This document shows positions 1-5,061 of a DNA stretch of 6,358 nucleotides, one piece after another (within the stretch, counting starts at the first letter, position 1; each line of letters starts with the position of its first letter). This stretch comes from JBFXAF01 sp050178915 (GTDB lineage Bacteria; Pseudomonadota; Alphaproteobacteria; Rhizobiales; Rhizobiaceae), in assembly GCA_050178915.1 (NCBI GenBank), contig JBFXFO010000195.1:1-6358 (forward strand), given 5' to 3'. Made by a program: the position numbers and the translations under genes. The notes beneath the pieces are model-generated. The model was not told the origin of the DNA and made no database searches. It worked only from the letters and a program-made list of their open reading frames with translations.

Positions 1-1
1 G

Positions 2-847
2 AACCGCCGGCCGGTCAATCTGATGTTCCAGTCCTATGCGCTGTTCCCGCACATGACCGTGCGCGGGAACATTGCCTACGGGCTGGAGATGGAGAGCCGC
101 CCTGCCCGCGAGATCCGCACCCGCGTCGACGAGATCATGGCGACGACGCAACTGACCGCTCTCGCCGAGCGCAAGCCGGAGCAACTGTCGGGCGGCCAGC
201 GCCAGCGCGTCGCCCTCGCCCGCGCGCTGGTCAAGCGCCCGCGCCTGCTGCTGCTCGACGAGCCCCTCGGCGCGCTCGACAAGAAGCTCCGCGGGGCCAT
301 GCAGATCGAGCTGAAGCGTCTTCAGCACGAGGTTGGCATCACCTTCGTCATCGTCACCCACGACCAGGAGGAGGCGCTGGTGATGGCCGACCGCATGGCC
401 GTGCTGAAGGACGGCCGGCTGCTGCAATGCGACACGCCGCACGCGATCTACGAGCACCCTGCCGACCGCTTCGTCGCCGACTTCATCGGCGTGATGAATC
501 TCTGCGCCGGTTTCGCCACCGCCGACGGCGTGCGCGCCCGCGACGGCACCGCGATCAGCGGCAGACGTCCCGACGGACTGCGTGAGGGCGAGGCAGCGAC
601 GGCAGCCGTGCGGCCCGAGCGTGTGCAGCTGTTTCCGGGCGCGGAGGCCGTCAACCGAACGTCCGGCACGGTCGAGGCGCTCGCCTATCATGGCCTCGAC
701 CTGCAGTTGCACGTGCGCACGGCGCTGAGCGACCGGCCCTTCATCGTGCGCGTCACCGCCGACGCCGCCGACCGGCGGCCCGTGCAGGCGGGCGAAACCG
801 TCGAGATCGGCTGGTCAGCCGGCGATACCCGCATCTTCAGGGAATGA
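2..847 (+). CDS. ABC importer ATP-binding subunit, PotA/polyamine-type, 5'-truncated by window edge
   Basis: This is the cytoplasmic ATPase that powers a binding-protein-dependent importer. The frame is open from base 2, and 281 residues are visible. Visible residues 9-20 hold the Q-loop region (FQSYALFPHMTV), 62-76 the ABC signature beginning LSGGQRQRV, 82-92 Walker B with the D-loop (LLLLDEPLGALD), and 117-125 the H-loop (IVTHDQEEA). A C-terminal TOBE-like regulatory part follows from about residue 195, starting near AAVRPERVQLF. Walker A is missing only because the gene begins upstream of the window; related proteins are usually about 350-380 residues long. The motif wording is typical of the spermidine/putrescine, Fe3+ and related CUT1/PotA group, so the family call is firm but the substrate is not. 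Permease and binding-protein genes would be expected upstream. The downstream glycosyltransferase starts 14 nt after this stop, suggesting one transcript. Confidence 0.95.
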   Translation, partial: NRRPVNLMFQSYALFPHMTVRGNIAYGLEMESRPAREIRTRVDEIMATTQLTALAERKPEQLSGGQRQRVALARALVKRPRLLLLDEPLGALDKKLRGAMQIELKRLQHEVGITFVIVTHDQEEALVMADRMAVLKDGRLLQCDTPHAIYEHPADRFVADFIGVMNLCAGFATADGVRARDGTAISGRRPDGLREGEAATAAVRPERVQLFPGAEAVNRTSGTVEALAYHGLDLQLHVRTALSDRPFIVRVTADAADRRPVQAGETVEIGWSAGDTRIFRE

Positions 848-851
848 CTTC

Positions 852-857
852 GGAGGG
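852..857 (+). promoter_or_regulatory. Shine-Dalgarno site that fixes the glycosyltransferase start
   Basis: GGAGGG lies 4-5 nt before the ATG at 862. An in-frame ATG at 844 overlaps the ABC stop codon (ATGA), but it has no comparable purine-rich site upstream and would put this site inside the coding sequence. The ATG at 862 is therefore preferred. The overlap at 844 could still permit some coupled initiation. Confidence 0.7.
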
Positions 858-861
858 ACTG

Positions 862-2136
862 ATGGCACAAAAGACGATCGCGTTTTTCCCGGAAGCGGCC
901 TTCGGCCCGGCGCTCAATTCGGTGGGCATCGCGCAGGCGGTCGAGGCGCGCGGCCACAAGGCGGTGTTCCTCTCCGACCCCGGCTTCGTGTCGGTCTATG
1001 AAGGCTACGGCTTCGAGGCGCATCCTGTGAACCTGTCAGCCCCGATGCCGCCCGAGCAGATGGCGAAGTTCTGGGAGGACTTCATCAACGGCCACATCCC
1101 GAACTTCCGCAAATCGCCCTACGACCAGGTCGACAACTACGTGAAGGATTGTTGGACCGCGATCGTCGACAGCGCCAAGTGGGCGCAGAAAGACCTCCCC
1201 GGCGTGCTGGCGAAGATCAGGCCGGACGTCATCTGCGTCGACAACGTCATCCTGTTTCCGCCGATCAAGCAGTACGGCAAGCCCTGGGTGCGCATCATCT
1301 CGTGCTCGGAAAACGAGATCGAGGACGAGGGCATCCCGCCGCACCTTTCCGGCTGCGGCGAGCACGACCACGCTGGCCACGCCGCCTACCGCGATCACTT
1401 CAACGAGGTGATCAAGCCGATCCACGACGACTTCAACGGCTTCCTCGCAACCACCGGCGAGGCCGCCTATCCGATCGGCCAGTTCTTCGAGGCGTCGCCC
1501 TTCATGAACCTGCTGCTCTATCCCGAGCCGGTGAAATTCTCGCGCAAACACCCGCTCGACCCGGCGCAGTTCCAGTATCTCGAAGGCTGCGTGCGCAAGG
1601 AAGCACCGTACACCGTGCCAACCTTCGCAAAGAACGATGACGGCCCGCTCGTCTATGTGTCCTTCGGCTCGCTTGGCGCCGGCGACACCGAACTCCTGAA
1701 GCGTATCATCGCGGCAATCGGCACGTCGAAGTATCGCGCGCTGGTCAATGTCGGCGGCTACGCCGAGCAGTACACCGACCTGCCCGGCAATGTGATCGTC
1801 GACAGCTGGTTCCCGCAGCCTTCCGTCATCCCGCAGGTCGATGCGGTGATCCATCATGGCGGCAACAACTCGTTCACCGAGTGCCTGTTCTTCGGCAAGC
1901 CGGCGATCATCATGCCCTATGTCTGGGACGGGCACGACAACGCCACGCGCGTGCAGGAGACCGGGCATGGCTTCAAGATGCCGCGCTACGACTGGACCGA
2001 CGCCGAGCTGATCGCGAAGCTCGACGCCTGCATCGGCGATCGCGCGATACAGGCCAAGCTCGCCGCGACCTCGCGGCACATGCAGTCGCAGAACGGGCCG
2101 GAAAAGGCCGCCGACCTGCTCGAGAAGCTGCTGTAA
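862..2136 (+). CDS. GT1-like glycosyltransferase (UGT/MGT fold, GT-B)
   Basis: Predicted soluble GT-B enzyme of 424 residues that moves a sugar from a nucleotide-sugar to an unknown small acceptor. The N-terminal Rossmann half begins with KTIAFFPEAAFGP (about 4-16), followed by an ARGHKAVFLSD strand-helix (29-39). The C-terminal donor half starts at PLVYVSFGS (262-270) and carries the GT1 signature: SWFPQ (315-319), HHGGNNSFTE (331-340), GKPAIIMPY (345-353) and DGHDNA (356-361). No signal peptide or membrane segment is seen. Two oddities stand out. The N-terminal histidine that normally acts as base in GT1 enzymes is not at the expected place (Phe14-Gly15-Pro16 there). The usual D-Q of the donor motif reads D-G (356-357). 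The start is chosen for its strong SD; the alternative ATG at 844 adds six residues. Acceptor and sugar cannot be read from the sequence. It sits directly behind an importer ATPase gene, an uncommon pairing. Confidence 0.88.
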   Translation: MAQKTIAFFPEAAFGPALNSVGIAQAVEARGHKAVFLSDPGFVSVYEGYGFEAHPVNLSAPMPPEQMAKFWEDFINGHIPNFRKSPYDQVDNYVKDCWTAIVDSAKWAQKDLPGVLAKIRPDVICVDNVILFPPIKQYGKPWVRIISCSENEIEDEGIPPHLSGCGEHDHAGHAAYRDHFNEVIKPIHDDFNGFLATTGEAAYPIGQFFEASPFMNLLLYPEPVKFSRKHPLDPAQFQYLEGCVRKEAPYTVPTFAKNDDGPLVYVSFGSLGAGDTELLKRIIAAIGTSKYRALVNVGGYAEQYTDLPGNVIVDSWFPQPSVIPQVDAVIHHGGNNSFTECLFFGKPAIIMPYVWDGHDNATRVQETGHGFKMPRYDWTDAELIAKLDACIGDRAIQAKLAATSRHMQSQNGPEKAADLLEKLL

Positions 2137-2159
2137 TTCCGATGGTTTCTGTGTCTTTT

Positions 2160-2310
2160 ACCCCCCTCTGGCCTGCTGGCCCCCTCAAGGGGGGAGATTG
2201 GCAGCTTCGTGGCGGCGCCAGTTTCTGCTGCGCTGGAAGGCTGGAGGAGACGACGACGAGATTGATCTCCCCCCTTGAGGGGGAGATGGCCGGCAGGCCA
2301 GAGGGGGGGT
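2160..2310 (+). repeat. Intergenic palindromic repeat element with long inverted arms
   Basis: The 179-nt gap between the glycosyltransferase and the first cupin is almost entirely an inverted repeat. The outer arms 2161-2176 and 2293-2308 pair perfectly over 16 bp (CCCCCCTCTGGCCTGC). Inside them a C-rich/TCAA/G-rich segment is repeated: the left arm runs to about 2198 and the right arm starts about 2265. The right arm has its own hairpin (ATCTCCCCC-cttga-GGGGGAGAT, 2265-2287); the left arm lacks about 6 nt of this (ATCTCC) and has one C-to-T change in GGCCTGC(C/T)GG. About 66 nt of unrelated centre (2199-2264) separates the arms. From memory this layout resembles a multicopy, MITE-like intergenic repeat of Mesorhizobium and relatives. 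No transposase and no clear target duplication are visible. Its right end provides the purine run before the cupin start. Confidence 0.85.
2303..2309 (+). promoter_or_regulatory. Ribosome-binding site supplied by the repeat arm
   Basis: A run of seven G (preceded by GA) ends 6 nt before the ATG at 2316 and is the only SD-like sequence for the first cupin. It is also the terminal arm of the palindromic repeat, complementary to the C-run at 2161-2166. In a read-through transcript this site could be paired and hidden. The position is seen; the regulatory effect is inferred. Confidence 0.5.
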
Positions 2311-2315
2311 GCTGA

Positions 2316-2678
2316 ATGACCAACACAACCTCCTCCGCGCCGCATCTCTACGACGCCTCCACCCGCACCGACCTGGTCGACTGGGGCGTACAGCCGGACG
2401 CTCTGGCAGGCACGTCGCATTCGACCGGGCGACTGGTGCACAAGGGGCCGGACAACCGCCCCGAATGCGGCATCTGGGTCTGCACGCCGGGCCGCTGGCG
2501 CCTGTCGATCCCGCGCGACGAGCTTTGCCATTTCGTCTCCGGCCGCGCGACGTACCGCTCTGACGCCGGCGAGGTGATCGAGGTCGAGGCCGGCACCGTC
2601 GTCATGTTTCCCGCTGGATGGGCCGGCGAATGCACAGTCCACGAGACCATGCGCAACATCTACATTCTGATCGCTTGA
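2316..2678 (+). CDS. Small cupin protein 1, Cupin_3/DUF861-like
   Basis: A 120-residue single-domain cupin, predicted cytoplasmic with no signal or membrane segment. Landmarks shared with the two following genes are LVDWGV (20-25), a G-x-x-x-HKG stretch (39-44), ECGIWVCTPG (50-59), RDELCHF (67-73), TYRSDAGEVIE (79-89), FPAGW (98-102) and CTVHET (106-111). The pattern of TPG, then DE-x-C, then a G-x-V/I-x-V strand, then F-x-x-GW-x-G and E-T-x-x-x-Y matches the Cupin_3 type. That family includes ureidoglycine aminohydrolase and ethanolamine-locus EutQ relatives, but most members have no known reaction. His72, Glu69, His109 and nearby cysteines 71 and 106 are candidate metal ligands by inference. 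This is the first gene of a tight four-gene run. The start is taken at 2316; the G-run of the upstream repeat is its only SD. Confidence 0.88.
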   Translation: MTNTTSSAPHLYDASTRTDLVDWGVQPDALAGTSHSTGRLVHKGPDNRPECGIWVCTPGRWRLSIPRDELCHFVSGRATYRSDAGEVIEVEAGTVVMFPAGWAGECTVHETMRNIYILIA

Positions 2679-2687
2679 GGAGAAGTC

Positions 2688-3029
2688 ATGAGCACGCCAA
2701 ACTGGACCGACGCCGCCAAGGTAACCCTCGACGACTGGGGTCCGGGCAGCAACATCATCTCCGGCACCCCCAAGGCGGCTGGCAAGATCCTGCACAAGAA
2801 CGGCGACGGGTCGAGCGAATGCGGCCTGTGGTCGTGCACGCCGGGGCAGCGGAAAGTGTCTTTCCCGACCGACGAGTTCTGCTACTTCACCGGCGGCCGC
2901 GGCACATACGTGCACGAGAACGGCGAGGAAATCCCCGTACAGGCCGGCACGGTGATATTCTTCAAGGCCGGCTGGACCGGAACCTCCATCATCACCGAGA
3001 CGCTCAGCAAAGCCTTCATGTGCCGCTGA
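2688..3029 (+). CDS. Small cupin protein 2, Cupin_3/DUF861-like, divergent paralogue
   Basis: A 113-residue cupin, the second of three in tandem. It keeps DDWG (15-18), AGKILHK (31-37), ECGLWSCTPG (44-53), DEFCYF (62-67), GTYVHENGEEI (72-82), AGTVIFFKAGW (86-96) and TET (103-105). It differs from both neighbours where they carry CHF and CTVHET: here these read CYF (Tyr66) and SIITET, with neither the histidine nor the second cysteine. Aromatic residues occur at the first position in other Cupin_3 proteins, so this may be specialisation rather than decay. The frame is intact and codon use looks like its neighbours. AGGAG at 2678-2682 overlaps the stop codon of cupin 1 and sits 5 nt before the ATG, so translation of the two is probably coupled. 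The reaction is unknown; it could be a non-catalytic partner of a flanking cupin in a mixed oligomer (inference). Confidence 0.87.
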   Translation: MSTPNWTDAAKVTLDDWGPGSNIISGTPKAAGKILHKNGDGSSECGLWSCTPGQRKVSFPTDEFCYFTGGRGTYVHENGEEIPVQAGTVIFFKAGWTGTSIITETLSKAFMCR

Positions 3030-3052
3030 CCGAACCGCAAGGACACACCGAC

Positions 3053-3400
3053 ATGACTGCCACACCGCTGATGCGCAAGCCGCTCGAACAGACCGGTCTG
3101 GTCGACTGGGGCGTGATCCCGACGATGATCGAGGGCCAGTCACGCACCTCCGGCAAGGTGATCCACAAGGGCCCGGAAGGCCGCTCGGAATGCGGCCTGT
3201 GGGTATGCACGCCGGGCAAGTGGGAATGCCACGTGACGCGCGACGAGTTCTGCCACTTCCTCGAGGGCCGCTGCACCTACGTGCACGAATCCGGCGAGGT
3301 GATCGAGATCGTGCCCGACACCGCCGCCTTCTTCCCGCAGGACTGGAAGGGCGTCTGCACCGTGCATGAGACGATCAAGAAGGTTTACATGATCCGCTGA
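3053..3400 (+). CDS. Small cupin protein 3, Cupin_3/DUF861-like
   Basis: A 115-residue cupin, third in the array, and closer to cupin 1 than cupin 2 is: roughly half of the core residues match cupin 1 in my hand alignment. Landmarks are LVDWGV (16-21), GKVIHKGPEG (34-43), ECGLWVCTPG (46-55), RDEFCHFLEGR (63-73), TYVHESGEVIEI (75-86), FFPQDW (93-98) and CTVHET (102-107). It keeps both candidate metal-site histidines, His68 and His105, next to cysteines 67 and 102. The frame is open further upstream, but that part overlaps cupin 2 in another frame and looks like shadow sequence. The ATG at 3053 has AAGGA at 3039-3043, 9 nt before it, and gives a length and N-terminus like its paralogues. The stop overlaps the ALDH start by one base (TGATG), a strong sign of coupled translation with the dehydrogenase. 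Confidence 0.87.
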   Translation: MTATPLMRKPLEQTGLVDWGVIPTMIEGQSRTSGKVIHKGPEGRSECGLWVCTPGKWECHVTRDEFCHFLEGRCTYVHESGEVIEIVPDTAAFFPQDWKGVCTVHETIKKVYMIR

Positions 3401-4908
3401 TGAGCTTCTCGCCCTCTCAACCCACACTCTTCGTCAACCCGCATTTCCGTTCGATGGCAGGGCCGCAAAGGCCCGTCATCGACCCGGCGACGCTGGAAAC
3501 GGTCGGTGCCATCGCCGCCGCCACCGAGGCCGAGATCGATGCGACGCTGACCGCCGCCAACGCGGCGCAGGCGGCCTGGAAGAAGCTCGACGCCAAGAGC
3601 CGGGCGAAGCACCTGCACGACGTGGCGAACGCCATCGAGGCTGCCGACTTCACGCGCTGCGCCGAGCTGATGGTGCGCGAGATGGGCAAGCCCTACCCCG
3701 AGGCGATCGGCGAGATCGCCAATTGCGCCCCGGTGTTCCGCTACTACGCCGAGATGGCGCGCGACGAGGCCGGCAAGGTGGCCGGGACGACGCAGGCCGG
3801 TTCGTTCCAGTACGCGCGCTACGAACCCTACGGCGTGTCGGTCCACATCATGCCGTACAATTTTCCGGTGCTGCTGATGTGCTGGACGGTGGCCGCCTCG
3901 CTTGCCGCCGGCAATGCCTGCATCATCAAGCCGGCGGAAACGACCACGCTTTCCACCCTCGACTACATGAACGTCTTCCGTTCGCTGCCCGAAGGCCTCG
4001 TCTCGTGCCTGCCCGGCGGCGCCGCGACGGCGCAGGCGCTCATCCAGTCCGACCGCACGCATGCCGTGGCCTTCACCGGCTCGGTCGCTGCCGGCAAGGC
4101 TGTCGCCCTCGCCTGCGCCGAGCGCATGAAGCCCTGCGTCATCGAGGCGGGCGGCAGCGACCCGATGATCATCTCGAAGCACGCGCCGCTCGACGTCGCG
4201 GCGGCCGGCGCGGTGACCGCCGCCTTCCATCTCTCCGGCCAGGTCTGCACCTCGGCCGAGCGCTTCTTCGTCGTGGACGACGTGCACGACGCTTTCGTGG
4301 CGCAGTTCGCGGCGGAAACGCGCCGGCTTCGCGTCGGCAACGGCATGGACAAGTCCGAGATCGGCCCGCTGGTCAGCGAGGCGGCACGTGCCAAGGTGAT
4401 GCGGCTGGTCGACGACGCCGTTGCACACGGCGCAAAGGCCGTCACCGGAGGCCGCATCCCGCCAGCGCACAATACCGGCTGGTTCTACGAGCCCACCATC
4501 CTCACCGGCGTGCGGCCGGACATGGCGATCTGCACCGAGGAGTGTTTCGGACCGGTGGCTGCTATCTGCCGGGTTGCCGATTTCGACGAGGCGATCCGGC
4601 TGGCAAACGACAGCCCGTTCGGGCTCGGCGCGTCGATCTTCACCACCGACCTCGCCGAGGCGCATGAAGCGGCCGAGCGGCTGGAAGCCGGCATGGTGTG
4701 GGTCAACAATCCGCTGATCGACAACGACGCGCTGCCCTTCGGCGGCTGGAAGGCTTCCGGCCTCGGTCGCGAACTGGGCCGGCAGGGGCTCGACGCCTTC
4801 CGCCGGTCGAAGATGGTGATCATCGACCACAAGCCGCAGAAGCAGGGCTGGTGGTACCCCTACCCCGACGACTGGTTCCGCGCCTCGGGCGGCCGCAAAC
4901 ACGTCTGA
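3400..4908 (+). CDS. NAD(P)-dependent aldehyde dehydrogenase family protein
   Basis: A 502-residue soluble ALDH that would oxidise an aldehyde to its carboxylic acid using NAD(P)+. The expected machinery is present: PYNFP with oxyanion Asn154, the cofactor-binding IIKPAE with Lys177, FTGS (225-228), general-base Glu249 in EAGGSDP, catalytic Cys283 in GQVCTSAERF, Glu381 in EECFGP, and the C-terminal FGGWKASGLGRELG (447-460). The GGSDP wording is also seen in succinate-semialdehyde dehydrogenases of the Sad/YneI kind, but that does not fix the substrate. The C-terminus is aromatic-rich (WWYPYPDDWF, 484-493) and runs about 20-30 residues past the usual end of the core. There is no SD at a normal distance from the ATG at 3400, which overlaps the cupin 3 stop, so termination-reinitiation is likely. 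An ATG at 3454 is a possible shorter start. Context suggests it acts after, or on the product of, the cupin proteins. Confidence 0.94.
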   Translation: MSFSPSQPTLFVNPHFRSMAGPQRPVIDPATLETVGAIAAATEAEIDATLTAANAAQAAWKKLDAKSRAKHLHDVANAIEAADFTRCAELMVREMGKPYPEAIGEIANCAPVFRYYAEMARDEAGKVAGTTQAGSFQYARYEPYGVSVHIMPYNFPVLLMCWTVAASLAAGNACIIKPAETTTLSTLDYMNVFRSLPEGLVSCLPGGAATAQALIQSDRTHAVAFTGSVAAGKAVALACAERMKPCVIEAGGSDPMIISKHAPLDVAAAGAVTAAFHLSGQVCTSAERFFVVDDVHDAFVAQFAAETRRLRVGNGMDKSEIGPLVSEAARAKVMRLVDDAVAHGAKAVTGGRIPPAHNTGWFYEPTILTGVRPDMAICTEECFGPVAAICRVADFDEAIRLANDSPFGLGASIFTTDLAEAHEAAERLEAGMVWVNNPLIDNDALPFGGWKASGLGRELGRQGLDAFRRSKMVIIDHKPQKQGWWYPYPDDWFRASGGRKHV

Positions 4909-4920
4909 CCGAGCGCGATT

Positions 4921-4936
4921 TCCACCATTTGGTGGA
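4921..4936. promoter_or_regulatory. Perfect inverted repeat, candidate operator
   Basis: TCCACCA-tt-TGGTGGA is a perfect 7-bp dyad with a 2-nt centre, sitting in an AT-richer patch (flanked by ATT and TTTA) in otherwise GC-rich DNA, 12 nt after the ALDH stop and about 125 nt before the regulator. Its size and symmetry fit a dimeric HTH protein site. Binding by the adjacent LuxR-type protein, or autoregulation, is inference. With so short a loop a transcript hairpin is less likely, though part of a terminator is possible. Confidence 0.4.
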
Positions 4937-4941
4937 TTTAG

Positions 4942-4958
4942 GCGGCGCGCCGCGCCGC
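4942..4958 (+). terminator. GC-rich hairpin after the ALDH gene, weak terminator candidate
   Basis: GCGGCGC-gcc-GCGCCGC gives a 7-bp, all G/C stem with a 3-nt loop, followed by TAGTTT rather than a true T-run. It could mark the end of the cupin-ALDH transcript. The poor T-tract and the general GC-richness keep confidence low. It also contains a 12-bp self-complementary core at 4942-4953. Confidence 0.3.
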
Positions 4959-4972
4959 TAGTTTCCTGCCAC

Positions 4973-4984
4973 CCTGCCGGCAGG
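4973..4984. promoter_or_regulatory. Perfect 12-bp palindrome upstream of the regulator
   Basis: CCTGCCGGCAGG is fully self-complementary and lies about 78 nt before the GTG start of the LuxR-type gene. It is the third palindrome in 65 nt. It may be a protein site, but GC-rich DNA yields such words by chance, so this is tentative. Confidence 0.25.
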
Positions 4985-5061
4985 CTGAGTTCCGGGTGAT
5001 TTCGCGCGGTTGCAACTTTCGCTTGCGCCGCGTCGTTGCCATGTGATTGCTATGAGTTGCC

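Noticed and set aside
844..861. Earlier ATG for the glycosyltransferase overlapping the ABC stop codon
   Set aside because: The GGAGGG at 852-857 is correctly spaced for the ATG at 862, and the six extra residues do not belong to the first strand of the fold.
1036..2079. Open frame of 347 codons on the minus strand opposite the glycosyltransferase
   Set aside because: A low-complexity shadow rich in Arg, Val, Asp and Ala; the + strand protein carries a clear GT1 signature and an SD.
2160..2310. CRISPR or insertion sequence
   Set aside because: There is one inverted pair, no array of direct repeats with spacers, no transposase frame and no visible target-site duplication.
2618..3052. N-terminal extension of cupin 3 to a 260-residue protein
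   Set aside because: The added part overlaps cupins 1 and 2 in another frame and reads as Arg/His-rich nonsense; the ATG at 3053 with its AAGGA gives a normal cupin length.
1986..3143. Minus-strand open frame of 385 codons through the repeat and the cupins
   Set aside because: It crosses the repeat and three well-supported + strand genes and shows no recognisable domain.
3385..4902. Open frame of 505 codons on the minus strand opposite the aldehyde dehydrogenase
   Set aside because: It mirrors the ALDH frame in high-GC DNA, has a composition rich in Arg, Gly, His and Val without domains, and the + strand gene has every ALDH catalytic motif.
5010..5055. Sigma-70 style promoter before the regulator (TTGCAA or CTTGCG with CTATGA)
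   Set aside because: Spacing and matches to the alphaproteobacterial consensus are poor, so it is not listed as a feature.
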